From Mauremys mutica (lineage: Eukaryota; Chordata; Testudines; Geoemydidae): a DNA stretch of 64,000 nt. The stretch covers positions 42,196,003-42,260,002 of the forward strand of contig NC_059075.1 of NCBI RefSeq assembly GCF_020497125.1, read 5' to 3'. A model generated the notes under the pieces. It was given only the letters and a program-made list of their open reading frames with translations, was not told where the DNA came from and ran no database searches. The position numbers and the translations under genes were made by a program. Shown piece by piece: positions 12,131 through 23,957 of the stretch. Position 1 is the first letter of the stretch. Each line of letters starts with the position of its first letter.

Positions 12131-14690
12131 AGAGGACTAACCTCTATGGTTAGGGTGAGTGGCAGGGAAGCTATAGAGATTCTGATTTCCCTGAGGCCTA
12201 ACTGAGGTAGCCTGCTAGCTTCTGATCAGAAATTAAACAGGCAGAGAAGGGAAGGGTCACTTGCACTACTAGGCTCTGCAGCCAGTTAATATGGGAGCTG
12301 GAAGTCTGTTTTCACACATTACTGGCACATGCCATCTGCTGCTGCCAGTGGCCATTGCAGATACAGCAGTTGATGTGGACCCTCTTACTTATCTTTGTTT
12401 TTCCATTTTTCCAGGCATTGCCTGAGGGGTGAACATCAGCAACTTCTCCTCACTAAGGCAGAGTGGAAACCAGGTCCTGAGAGCACTAGCAGCAGAGACC
12501 CCAAGTAGCAGGAAGACTTCTTTCTTCTGATATATCCTTCATCCTGTCCATCACTTGTCTGCCAGGCACCTGAGGAGGACCTAGTAGCACTGATTACTGG
12601 AACTGCAGTGTGTACTGCAGGAATGATAGGGAGGCAAATGTAACCAGGAAGGAGAGAGACCAGATCCTAGCAGCCTGTTCAGTGTGGGGTCCAATATAAA
12701 CAGTAGGAGCCTGTGTGTTGCTCGGGAACATGGTCTGTTATAATTGTTCCATTTGGCTGTTTGATAGGAGAAAGAATATGGAAAATATGTGAAAATCTTG
12801 TTGGTTATTTAATGAACCTAGAAACTGAGCAGGGCCTGAAGATATTTGCTCTGCATTTTAGGGAGCAGTGGGTTTTCAACCCTATGCAATCTCCAGCTGC
12901 TGATGCACTCCTCTAATGCAGGCAGAGTTATCTTCATAGCATTAGCCAAACTTTGACTGGAGTGGTGCAACAAGCCCCTGCTGCAGCTGATAGAAGCCAC
13001 CTGTCCCTTGGGCTTCAGATCTGGTTCTAGAAACATCAGCCAATCATGAAAAAGTTTAGAAAGCAGAAATAAATGGGAGGAGAAAGTAAAATACAAAAAT
13101 AAGCCACACCAAATACAAACCTCCAGCAATGAAACAACATGACATTACAGTCAGATTTTAAAATAACTGAAAATATAAACCATACAAACAAAATGAAATT
13201 ACTTTATTCAAAGTGAGTATTTCCATGGCTTCCTGCCAAAATTCAAGATGGCAGCCAAAGAGGATGTCTCTCGTCACATGGTCTGTTTGTCTTCTGTCAT
13301 TGGTTGTCATATGGTGTGAGCAGTGCTCATAGAGGGAAGAGAACTGTGTCTGTTACAGGACTAGGATGGGCTGAAATGGCTGAGTGGATGAGGCTTCATC
13401 TTCAAACTTGGACCTTGGGAAGCACTATGCAGACAGCTAGAGGACCTCTGTCTTATGTGAGTGTCTCTATGGCTGGTGGGTGGAAGGAGGTGTGGGAGAG
13501 GAGAAGGAATCCTGGGGGCTCAGTGGCAGAAGCTCTGAGAGGGAATGGTGGCCCTCAGCTCGGAGCCTTACCACCAGTTCCCACAGACATGTAACTTCTC
13601 TCCTCTCCTCAGAGAGTTCTTTGGAATGTGCAGCAGGGCCTCACTGTCAACCTCATCTGGGTGTTAAAGGGATGGTGGTGTGATGCGCAGTCACTGCTGC
13701 TTCATCCCTTGCCTAGCACTCAGGAGCGGTGCACTGGGCTTCTCACCTGGTGCTCAGGGTTAATCCATCACTGCGAGTAGGAGCTGGAAAAGACACAAAG
13801 CAAAGCCTGTGAGTGACCTCAGAGGGGCATTCAGAGTGTAAAACACCACTGCACTGACCCAGTGGATGCAGAAGTAATTAGCACTAGAAATTTGGAACTC
13901 CCTGTCAGACTGCAAACCACACGTACACCTGTACATTTAGGAAATCAGTTTGCTCCTAGATTTGAACAACACTTGTTGGGAGCTGTGTTTATTAAAAATA
14001 AATGCACTTGGAACCAGAATGCCAATTATGTGCACTTGGACTGGTTACTGGTCCAGAAATCTGCATCCAGCATCCTATTGTCCCTCTGTATTCACCTGCT
14101 ATATTAATGCCAGTGCAATGGAAGGGAAATGAAGTCACACAAGCCATCCATCCAATCTCGGCACTCATCCTCCTGCTCCACAGAGACTCCCTTGCCTCTC
14201 TTTTTGCATGTAACCCTGTAACACAAGTAGCCCTTCCACATACACTAACATGAGATCATATTTCACGAGTTCTTTGTGCCTGGATGTCTTGAAGGCTCAT
14301 GCAGGGAGGGGCATTCCTAGGCATATGTGGAAATTGATGAGTCACTTTCTTCAGAGCGACCACTGGGCACTACTGCAATACAAATATTAAACAATCTAAG
14401 TAAATCCATGGGGCATTCCCCTTTCAGGCTGTTGCTGGCCTGTTCACCATCCTCAAATGGGTGCTGGGTGATAAAGAGGGAGAGATTTCTTGTTAGCGAA
14501 AGGAACCTTAGAAATAGGCTTGGAATTAGATTGTCTCAATCCCCAGACTATGATGACTGAATCTTTTTGCTCAAAAGATTCATGGGACTGAGTTACCATG
14601 TATAACAGACTGAATCCCTTTATCCTCCACTTCCCAGGAGTTGTTAGAACACAAGTCTGTCTGGCTATCTATCCAGGTACTACCATGTCC
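12131..14690. other. No recognisable gene; old unique sequence
   Basis: Short open frames only, no domain motif. No repeat could be named. Confidence 0.35.
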
Positions 14691-14699
14691 TCCATGACT

Positions 14700-14895
14700 G
14701 TAACATCTGAGCACTTCATAAACATTAATGAATTTATCCTCAGAGCACTTCTGTACAACAAGGAAGTTGCATCTCCATTTCACGGATAGGGCACTGAAGC
14801 ACAAAGGACACGTGATTTGCCTAAGTTAACACAGTGAGTCTGTGGCAGAGCTAGGAAACCAAATCTCTTGAATTCTAGTCTTAAATGTAAGACCT
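14700..14895 (-). repeat. MIR-like SINE relic
   Basis: The order CATCTCCATTTCACGGATAG, GGCACTGAAGCACAAAGGAC, GATTTGCCTAAGTTAACACA, GTGGCAGAGCTAGGAAACCA is that of MIR on the - strand. Confidence 0.6.
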
Positions 14896-15504
14896 TCCTC
14901 CTTCCTACATGGACTGATAACCCTAGAAACTCATCTCTCTTGGCTCCATGCAGAGGGACTTTCCAATCCTACAGCGTTGCCCATGCTTCCCTTGGTAACA
15001 TACAGCTTGAATCTGAAAGGAAGTAAATTGACAGACAATATATATATCCTAGAGTGGATGACATTAGCAAACAGGGACAGCTGACAAGTGAAGACCAACC
15101 TGCCCCCTTCCCCACCTTTTCTGGGCACAAGTCCAGTTTGGCTTACTGGACTATGTAAGCTCGAGAAAGCAACAGCACCATGTCACAAAACCCTACCTGG
15201 GTAAGTAACACAAAAGGGCTGCCCACAGCTGCAAGCATTTGAGTGAAATCTCCCTGCATGAAAAGGCTAGTGAGCAGCCTCACTAGGAAGGAGAGACAGG
15301 CTTGGGGAGGCCAGTGTGACCCCTACTGTCTGCCCCATGCCACAGAGAAGACAGAGATTTACCTTCCCATCCAACACCACTACAAAGTCCCTGTGCTCTG
15401 GATAAACCCAGATCTGTTTTCCCTTATTCACCCCCTATTTCACCCCCTTATTTCACTCAAATCTGGCACTTCGAGTGCAGAAGGTGAGGGTCTGCAAGGA
15501 TTCT

Positions 15505-16715
15505 AAAAATTAATACTGGCCACCCCTGGCTGGTATTAAACTCCCAAGGTTATAGCTTTTCTCTGACCTTGGATGAGTAGATGCTGCCACCACCCAAGTG
15601 CAACCCCCCCACTTTTTTGAACCCAGGAAGGCACACTTGGGAATTCCTTCCTGTCGGGTACCCTCAAGCTCTTTCACCCCCCCTCCGGGGAAGAGCTGAG
15701 AAAGAAAACAAAGGAAACTTGCTGTTGCCAACAGCTAATTAAACAACATATGCACAAACCTCTTAGGACACAAAACCCCAATCCTGTTCTTAAAAACTTA
15801 GTCTTTTCACTAGGTCTTAAAAAAACAATTACAAAAATTAAGCATCAAGATAGCTCTCTTGAGGTTCAGCTTAAAGGTTACAAGCAAAACAAAAGCATTT
15901 GAGGGTTAGCACAGAGGAGTCCACAAGCCGATAAGAAATAAAAGAAATAATCCTAATTGCATCTTCCTAGACATTCCTGATCTACCTACATATCTGGGGT
16001 TCATGAGTAGTTCTAGGTATGATTTGATGATTTTTCATACCTGTTTTAAAGCTTTTTACAGCATAGTTTCAATCCTGTCCAGGGGCGGCTCTAGAAATCA
16101 GGCTGCCCCAAGCAGCGCGGTGCGCTGCGCCGCCCTTCCCCGGTCCTGCGGCGGGTCCCCTCTTCCCGCGGCTCCGGTTAAGCTCCCGCAGGCATGACTG
16201 CGGCAGGTCAATCGGAGCCCGGGAGGAGCGGACCTGCCGCAGGCATGACTGCGGCGGGTGCCGTGGTCCCGCGGCTCCGGTTGACCTGCCGCAGGCATGC
16301 CTGAGGGGGCTCAACCGGAGCCGCGGGAAGAGGGGACCCGCCGCAGTCATGCCTGTGGCAGGTCCGCTCGTCCCGGGGCTCCGGTGGACCTCCCGCAGGC
16401 ATAACTGCGGCAGGTCCACCAGCCCAGCCTCCCCGCCCTCCCCGGCGGCAGGGGACGCCCCCTACATTTTGCCGCCCTAGGCACCAGCTTGTTTTGCTGG
16501 TGCCTAGAGCCGCCCCTGATCCTGTCCCTGCTTTGTTCCCTCTCTCCGGAGAACAGCAACAGACAGAGAAAGGGGAAGTTTTTCCCCAATTTAAAAAAGT
16601 TCTAGACCTCCCATTGGCTCTTTTGGTCAGGTCCCCATTCCCCCCCCCCTTTTTTTTAACCTATGGGCTTTTTTTTAACCCTTTACAGGTAAAGCAAGTA
16701 GAGAACAGCTACTAA
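15505..16715 (-). mobile_element. LTR-like sequence, probably solo LTR, interrupted by a hAT copy
   Basis: The AT-rich flanks on both sides of the hAT element at 16080-16518 read as one unit. The right end, on the - strand, begins TGTTAGTAGCTGTTCTC and continues TTACCTGTAAAGGGTT, which I associate with reptilian retroviral-type LTRs. A TG start is visible but I could not fix the other end or a target duplication. No coding sequence is present. The call is tentative. Confidence 0.35.
16080..16518. mobile_element. Non-autonomous hAT element with 8-bp target duplication
   Basis: The ends are perfect inverted repeats of 15 bases (CAGGGGCGGCTCTAG / CTAGAGCCGCCCCTG). They are flanked by the perfect 8-bp direct repeat ATCCTGTC at 16072-16079 and 16519-16526, diagnostic of hAT-type transposition. 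The 439-bp interior is very GC-rich. It consists of back-and-forth copies of a short motif (CCGCAGGCATGACTGCGGC and its complement), giving strong hairpin potential. No transposase is encoded, and the open frames on both strands are by-products of GC-rich palindromes. A second copy is at 27068-27456. Confidence 0.9.
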
Positions 16716-17098
16716 CAGGGATTTTATAGCTAACTGGCTGGATGAGTGTCCATAAAAGGGAGCCCTCCTCCTCCGCACTTCATTTATCACAACTACAAAG
16801 TTCTTGTGCTCTATATAAACCCAGATCTGTTTCCCCTTATTCATCTCCCCACTCCCCAGGTTGTTTGCTGTAGTTGCTTCTCCCTGCTCTGGCTCTGTCC
16901 TTCCCTCCTTCAATTTCCATGAGTCTTGCCACACTCTCAACCTATTCACCCTAATTTTTTGGCCTGTATTTCTCTACTGCAAACCAAGAGTAAATCAATG
17001 CCACAAAAAGACATCCAGTTCAGTGGAGGGGCAGAGTCAATTCCTGTATTGGTAGCAAGGTACCAAAGGACCACGTACAATACAGTAGAAGTAAGAGA

Positions 17099-17160
17099 AA
17101 GTTACTCACCCTGTGCAGTAACTGAGGTTCTTTGAGATGGTTGTCCCTGTGGGTGCTCCA
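17099..17160. repeat. DIRS element 1 left terminal repeat (pairs with 17359-17420)
   Basis: The word GTTACTCACCCTGTGCAGTA and the following AGGTTCTTTGAGATGGTTGT are found as the reverse complement at 17363-17424, with only a few differences. This is the terminus/internal complementary region relationship of DIRS1-like elements. Confidence 0.85.
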
Positions 17161-17358
17161 CTTTAGGTGATTCTCTGCTCCTGCACTTGTAATTGTAGAT
17201 TTTTAGTAACAGTGCCTGATTGGGTCACACATGCACGGTCTCCATCTTGCACTGCCTCAGGCAATTATATAGTGCTGTGTGATCAACCCTCCCTGGATTC
17301 CTTCTCTACTGCAGAGCCTCTAGAGCAAACAAACTCCAAAGTAGAGGGGAGGAAGGAG

Positions 17359-17480
17359 GGTAGTGAAGCACCCACGGGGACAACCATCTCGAAGAACCTC
17401 AGTTACTGCACAGGATGAGTAATCTTCTCTTCTTCATTGAGGAGTGTCCCTGTGGGTGTTCCACTTTAGGTGACTGTAGA
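17359..17480. repeat. DIRS element 1 internal complementary region
   Basis: The first half is the complement of the left terminus. The second half (TTCTTCATTGAGGAGTGTCC, then TTCCACTTTAGGTGA) matches the reverse complement of the right end near 24290-24340. The joined ends are what a circular intermediate would template. Confidence 0.8.
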
Positions 17481-17574
17481 GCAGTGCCCCTCTGTGGAAG
17501 GGAGGGGCTTCAGAGTTGCATGGCGGTTGATAAAACTGTAAGTCCAAGTAGAGCTTCTGATGCTGAGTGTGCTC

Positions 17575-18540
17575 TATGGTATAGTGTTGTGTGAACGTAT
17601 GGACTGTTGCCCAGGTGGCCACTTTGCAGATGTCCATTATAGGCACATTATCGAGGAAGGCTATTGACGTAGAGAGTGCTCTGGTAGAATGAGTGTGGGT
17701 CCCTGGTTGGGGTTGTATCTGATGATGGCAATAGCAAAAGTCAATGCAGCCGGGGATCCATTTTGACAGCCTTTGTTTGGGTCTGGTGTCTCCTTTAGAT
17801 TGTTCTGTAATGGAAGAAATCACTTTGGTGACTTTCTGAAAGACTCTGTCCTCTCAATGTAAAAAGCTAGTGCCCTATGGGTGTCTAGGATATGAAGTGT
17901 TGCTTCTTGTTTGTTCGCATTAATTATTTGGGAAAACGGGAGATGAATGGGATGATTCAAATGAACAATTAAACTATTTTAGGTAGAAACTTGGGGTGTC
18001 GTCTTAGGGTAACTTTATTTTCGAAAAATATTGTGTATGGGGGATGTGCTATGAGGTCCTCCAGTTCTCCCACTCACTGGGTGGATGTGATAGTGACAAG
18101 GAAGGCCACCTTCATCAAGAGGTAGAGAAGTGAGCATGTTGCTAATGGTTCAAAAGGGGGCCCCATAAGGCATTGAAGCACCAGACTGAGGTCCCATGAT
18201 GGAGTGGGGGCTCATATTTCTGCATAGAGGTTATGAAGACCCTAGAGAGAATGTTTAATGGTAGGGTGGGCGAACATTGAGAACTCGTCCATTTTGTGGA
18301 ATGCCGTGACTGCCCCAAGGTGTACTCTGATGGAGTTCATCGAGAAACCCAATTTCTTGAGTTCCACTATGTAATGCAATACCACTGTTAAAGGAGAGGT
18401 AGTTGCCATAGTTTACCTATACTGCCATCATGTATAGAATCTCTTCCATTTGTGAAGGTAGGTATACCAGGTAGTAGACCTTCTGCTGTTTAAAAGAATG
18501 TCCCTTATCTTCTCCTAACAGTCATTTCATTGTCTTGGAA
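17575..18540 (-). pseudogene. Tyrosine recombinase of DIRS element 1 (broken)
   Basis: This would encode the recombinase that integrates the circular DNA intermediate. The C-terminal catalytic block is readable in one frame: HSTRALSTSIAF, PIMDICKVATWATVHTF and HYTI. The second catalytic Arg (HxxR, codon 17680-17682) and the nucleophilic Tyr (codon 17581-17583) are both kept. The first catalytic Arg lies in the motif normally reading RVSEL. There the sequence reads TQ, a TGA stop (18074-18076), then VGEL. Frame breaks separate this from the N-terminal helices at 18300-18540. It is not functional as it stands. Confidence 0.75.
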
Positions 18541-18924
18541 TCATGGAGTAGCCATGCCTTCAGGTGGAGTCCTGCTAGGTTCTGATGGTAGACCCGGCCC
18601 ACACCCAGAGACAGGACATAAGATAGAAGTGGAAGTGTGTGTGGTGGCACACAGCCATCTTCAGGAGGTAAGGAAACCACGTTTGCCTGGGCCACATGGA
18701 GGCTATCAAGATGACTTTGGAGTTGTCAGTCCTTATCTTGTGTATGATCCTGGCTAGGAGAGAGGTTGGAGGGAAAGCATATAGTAGATGTGTATCCCAT
18801 TTGAGGAGAAAAGCATCACCAAGAGATCATGGTCTCAGTCCCGCTCTGGAGCAGAAGTAAGGGCACTTGGCTGGTTTTTCACAAAGAGATCTATAGTTGG
18901 GAATCCCTAGCATCTGAATATGTT

Positions 18925-19640
18925 CTAAAGTACCCTGGTGTTCATTTCCCACTCATGGTCCTGGGAAAATTTTCTGCTCAGTGCATCTGCTGTGATGTTT
19001 TGGCATCCTGGTAGGTAAGAGGTTGAGATGTCGATGTAGCGGATGCACCAGTTCCATAGTTGCATCACTTTTGTGCACAGGGAGTGTGACTGTGCCCCTC
19101 CTTGGCGTTTTATAAAACACATACAAGTAGCATTGTCTGTCAGCACTTTTATAGCCTTGTCCTTGATCAAGGGTAGGAAGTGCGAACATATCTTGTGGAC
19201 TGCAGATGAACTCCAGTCTCTGAATGGATGTGAACGTTGATTTTTGTTTGTTTATCTGTAGACTCAGCTGTGTGAAAGAGCTACTGTCTTTTGGATGGTC
19301 CCATCATTGGAATATGGATTGTGAGACTCTGTTGTTCAGTTCCCATTCATGATACTGGGAAAATTGTCTGCTCAATATGTCTACTGTCGTGTTCTGGTAA
19401 CCGGGGAGGTAGGATGCTGAAATGTGTATGTTGTGGTTTATGCACCAGTTCCAAAACTTTATGGCCTTTGTGCATAGGGAGTGAGAGCGGGATCCTCCCT
19501 GTCAATTTATATAGAACATACAGGTGATGTTTTCAGTCACCATGTGTTTTGTTCTTTATCAATGGGAGGAAGTGAAGACAGGCGTTGTGAACCGCACATA
19601 GTTTGAGGAGGTTGATGTATAATTGAATCTGCATAGAAGA
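18925..19640 (-). pseudogene. Duplicated RNase H segment of DIRS element 1
   Basis: Two tandem copies of the RNase H C-terminal half are present. One (18925-19250) reads VLTDNATCMCFIKRQGG and YLPGCQNITADALSR. The other (19333-19640) is about 75-80% similar by eye, with the same order of blocks. Between them, near 19225-19262, lies a short piece resembling the reverse-transcriptase sequence at 19970-20000 (TTGATTTTTGTT...TTTATCTGTA). The duplicate is absent from elements 2 and 3. It could come from unequal recombination or template switching between related copies. Confidence 0.75.
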
Positions 19641-19649
19641 CCATCTCTC

Positions 19650-20470
19650 TTGAATTGTATGCTGATCCAGGTGGGCGCCCCAGCCAATCAAGGCATATGT
19701 TGTAATTAGCATGGATGCTAGATCCTGGTGAAAGAGGACCCCTGAACATACATTGTCTGGTTGTGTCCACCAGTGTAGGAATTCCTTGATTTTTGGTGGC
19801 ATTGTGAGGCTCCTGTTCAAGTAAGCAGGTATGTGCCAGTATCTGTGGCCTATTCATGACTACTGAGATAAGGTTGGTCAGTGTCATGAATCTGTTAATC
19901 AGTAATGATGCCCTGGCCTCTATGGCATCTAGGTGGGCTCTGATGAAGTCCAGTTGTTGTACCGGAAATAGGATTGATTTTTGTTCATTTATCTGTAACC
20001 CTAAATTCTGGAAGAGATGGATTGTCCTTTGAGTGATTTCGATTGTTTCTGATCGAGTGGGGCCTTTGAGTAGGCAGTCGTCCAGATATGGAAATATTAT
20101 AATCCCTTGTTTGCGCAAATGTGTTGCCACTACCACAAGGGTTTGAGAAGACTCTCGGTGCAATGGAAAGGCCAAATGATAGAACTCTGTATTGGTAGTG
20201 GTCACTTCCCACTGTGAACTGGAGGAACCTTCTGCGAGCGGGATGTATGGTGATGTGGAAGTAGGTGTCTTGTAGGTCGAGGGTTGAGAACCAATCCCCC
20301 CTTTCCAGTGCTGGTATTACTGTGGTGATTGTGACCACCTTGAATCTGGGGGCTCGTACAAACTTGTTGAACTTTCTGAGATCTAGAATGGGTCTCCGTT
20401 TTTCTTCTGGGTTAAGAAGTAATGGGAGTAGAATCCCTTCCCCTTGTGTTGTGTAGGAACTAGTTCCACG
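19650..20470 (-). pseudogene. Reverse transcriptase of DIRS element 1
   Basis: The - strand frames show motif A as WFSTLDLQDTYFHITIHP and the catalytic box as FPYLDDCLL (Tyr-Leu-Asp-Asp codons at 20077-20088). They are followed by a thumb-like LGLQINEQKSIL and QQLDFIRAHLD. Both catalytic aspartate motifs are intact, in contrast to elements 2 and 3. The polymerase is nonetheless dead: the frame shifts near 20150-20200 and the upstream part is severed by the solo LTR at 20493. Confidence 0.8.
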
Positions 20471-20492
20471 GCACCTAACTAAAGAAGATGGT

Positions 20493-21656
20493 TGTGACGG
20501 GTTGGATCACAGAAACCCCCTGGGAGCTGCCACCTGATGTGCCAAGACTACTTCTACCCCTGCTTTCCCTGCCAGCTCAGGACCCCAGCACCCTGTCTTG
20601 CTGAGCCAGACACTCCCGTCAGCTCCAACAAAGACCCAGGGTCTGAATTATTTGCCCCAAAGCTGCAGGTTTACCTGAAAGCATCTAACAGAAGTGTTCC
20701 TGTCTTTAACACTCAGATGCCCAACTCCCAATGGGGTCTAAACCCAAATAAATCCATTTTACCCTGTATAAAGCTTATACAGGGTAAACTCATAAATTGT
20801 TCGCCCTCTATAACACTGATAGAGAGATATGCACGGCTGTTTGCTCCCCCAGGTATTAATACATACTCTGGGTCAATTAATAAGTAAAAAGTGATTTTAT
20901 TAAATACAGAAAGTAGGATTTAAGTGGTTCCAAGTAGTATCAGACAGAACAAAGTAAGTCACCAAGCAAAATAAAATAAAATGTGCAAATCTATGTCTAA
21001 TCAAACTGAATACAGATAATCTCACCCTCAGAGATGCTTCAGTAAGTTTTTTCCTCAGACTGGACACCTTCCAGGCCTGGGAACAATTCTTTCCCCTGGT
21101 ATAGCTCTTGTTCCAGCTCAGGTGGTAGCTAGGGGATTCTTCATGATGGCTCCTCTCTCCCCTTTGTTCTGTTTCACCCCTTTATACATCTTTTGCATAA
21201 GGCGGGAATTCTTTGTCCCTCTCTGGGTTTCCACCCCTCCTTCTCAATGGAAAGACACCAGGTTAAAGATGGATTCCAGTTCAGGGGACATGATCACATG
21301 TCACTGCAGGACTTCATTGCCCACTTGCCAGCACACACATATACAGGAAAACTTATAGGTAAAACACACCCATCTGCAGACAATTGTCCTGGTTAATGGG
21401 AGTCATCAAGAGTCCAAACCACCATTAATGGCCCACACTTTGCATAATTACAATTGGCCATCAGAGTTATATTTTATATTTCTAGTTTCAGATACAAGAG
21501 TGGTACATTTATACAAATAGGATGATCACACTCAGTAGATTATAAGCTCTGTAATGATACCTTACAAGAGACCTTTTGCATGAAGCATATTCCAGTTACA
21601 TTATATTCACTTATTGGCATATTTTTTTATAAAATTATATAGACTGCAACATCACA
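20493..21656 (-). mobile_element. Solo LTR inserted in DIRS element 1
   Basis: The 1164-bp segment starts TG and ends CA (TGTGACGGG ... AACATCACA). It is flanked by the perfect 5-bp direct repeat ATGGT (20488-20492 and 21657-21661). On the - strand a TATAAAGG box (near 21180-21190) precedes an AATAAA signal (near 20896-20903), which sets the orientation as U3-R-U5 on the - strand. There is no internal coding region, so this is a solo LTR of a retrovirus-like element. The class cannot be fixed from the LTR alone. DIRS sequence resumes on both sides in register with element 3. Confidence 0.85.
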
Positions 21657-21988
21657 ATGGTTTACTTCTTGTTGTAGCAGATGCTCATGAGAAGGGTCCC
21701 TGAAGAGGGACGGGGAGGGTAGTAGGGTGTGTGAGCAGGAGGTGAAAGGGATAGCATAGCCTCATCTTACGATCTCTAAAATCCATTGGTCCATAGTGCT
21801 TGATGCCCAGACATGGTAAAAAAGGCGTAATCACTGGCCAAAGACCTGGTTGGTATTCATGCTGTCAGGTGAGGGAGGTCATCTAGACCTCAACCAAATT
21901 TTCAAAATTGTTGCTTGACTGATGTGGATTATGACGTAGAGGACTGGGTTTGAGATGCTCTATATCTCTGTGACCTTTGTCTGTGCCT

Positions 21989-23510
21989 TTAGGGGTCGTA
22001 TAGTCGTTGCTGTTTGTGTGGGAACAAGGAGTCTCTGCTGTGCTGATATGACTGGTAACGTCTCCGTTTCATCGCAGGTGTATATATCCTGAGTATATGA
22101 AGAGTCACTTGGGAATCTTTCATCGAGGGGAGGATCTCATTGGTTTTGGCAGAGAAAAGTTTTTCTCTGTAGAATGGAAGATCTTCCACTTTTACTTAAG
22201 AACATAACATAAGAACGGCCATACTGGGTCAGACCAAAGGTCCATCTAGCCCAGTATCCTGTCTTCCGACAGTGGCCAATGCCAGGTGCTTCACAAGGAA
22301 TGAACAGAACAGGTAATCATCAAGTGATCTATCTCCTGTCACCCATTCCCAGCTTCTGGAAAACAGAGGCTAGGGACACCATTTCTGCCCATCCTGGCTA
22401 ATAGCCACTGATAGACCTATCCTCCATGAATTTATCTATTTGGACGTCTTTCAGAATTCCTGAGGATTGCAGCCATGATGTCTTGCACATTACCACGCCT
22501 TGACATCTCCCTGTGTGGACTGGGAGGGTTAGGATACCGTTGGCAGTACGCTGCCATGGATCCCAGTAAGGACACTGTGGTGGAAATGGCATAGGTGGTG
22601 GCATCCAAGGGTGTACGTACCATTCTTGAGTTTCAGGTCTGGAGTGGTATTCCTGGTGTTCTGGTGGACCTGGTCTGGTAGCTGTGTGGATAGGCAAGGA
22701 GTGATGGAAGGAGTAGATTTCCCCTTCATCATCATCATCCTCGTCTCTGGATAAAGGAGGAGCTGATTTGGGTGGTGTGGTATGTTGGCATGGTACTGCG
22801 TGTGATGGAGTAAGGTCGGTGCCGAGGAGACCAGATCTTTATGGCGGAGAAACTGCTGCAGTACCAAGAACATCAGTACCGAGGAGGATGTTGTCGGCAA
22901 TACCAATGGCTTTACCACAGTTGTCAGTGCCGAGGGTCATACACCATGCGCTGTGGAGGCAGAAGGTGGAGGCATAGACTATAGTGCTGCTGAGATGCTT
23001 GGTGCCGCATGTTTGAGCGGCTCCAGCAATACCAAGGCAGGGAAGGTAGGTTTCCCTTTTTGCCTTTTTCTGAGCCAACCCGCTTAGGATCTTTTGCTTG
23101 AGCAGTACCCATGGTACCAGATGGTCCTGCTACTTCCAAGATGGATGGCTCTCGGTGCAGTTGGTACTGATGTGGTCTGACAGGTCGGGAAATCTCTCTT
23201 TTTGGTGGGTTCTCGTGATAGTGATGTGAGAGCCCATTTCTTTGTTGCCTTTTGGGGGGAGGTGCTCCTGCCTCTGAGAGGGTAGTGGGGAACGTCTTTC
23301 CAACACTGTCATTGGAGATTGTTGTCCAAGAGGGGTTTGTGATCCAGGATTGGATGCCGGGCACAGAGACTTCTCCATCATGATGAGTTTTAACTGTAGG
23401 TCTCTTGCCTTCCTGGCATAGGCTTTTAAATTGTGGCAGTGGGAGCACTTTTGTGAAATGCATGTCTCACCAAGAGAGCAGACACACTGTGAATGCCTGT
23501 CCAACACCAT
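21989..23510 (-). pseudogene. gag-like region of DIRS element 1
   Basis: Fragments in several - strand frames correspond to the first ORF of the better preserved copies. The C-terminal piece (21989-22189) reads MEDLPFYREKLFSAKTNE and MKDSQVTLHILRIYTPA, equivalent to DLPF and MKSLGMHTPA in element 3. The N-terminal piece holds a CSHC pair near 23430. Frames are broken and a CR1 tail sits inside. The role in other DIRS elements is assumed to be nucleic-acid binding or particle formation. Confidence 0.6.
22198..22441 (-). mobile_element. CR1 LINE 3' end in DIRS element 1
   Basis: The sequence AAGAACGGCCATACTGGGTC, GACCAAAGGTCCATCTAGCC, CAGTATCCTGTCTTCC through GATAGACCTATCCTCCATGA is the 3' end of a CR1 subfamily read in reverse. 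The same 3' end terminates the longer CR1 at 30749-31898. It is heavily 5'-truncated. Confidence 0.85.
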
Positions 23511-23957
23511 GACTGACGGCCAGCAAGTAAGACAATGTTTAAACCCCAGGGAACTGACCAGGCCCCCTAGAATAGGGTTTCTCCCAGGAGGGAGGGTAAC
23601 TATACTATGCTAAAAGGTATACTAATAACTAGAACTAAAACTCCTAAGATAAGAATATTTTTTTAAGAAAAGAAAAATAAATGGGAAAGAGGTAGTGTAG
23701 TTAACTATGAACTAACTAACTAACTGGGTTATGAACTGGTACCCTAAAGTTAGAACTAGACTAAAGAGAAAGTTCAGAGGTGCTGCCAAGTACTCCATCT
23801 CAAGCCGAGGGCAGTAGAGAAGGAACGGAGGGCGCAGGGGTTTGGTCGCACAATGCTATGTAACCGCCAGAAGTAGTGCAAGATGGGGAAAGCGCATGTG
23901 TGACCCAACCAGGTACTGCTACTAAAAATCTCCAATTACAAGCGCAAGGGCAGGAGC

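Noticed and set aside
16069..16419. Gly/Pro/Arg-rich open frames in several phases over the hAT copies (also 27100-27451)
   Set aside because: They are products of palindromic GC-rich units; both strands and several frames are open at once.
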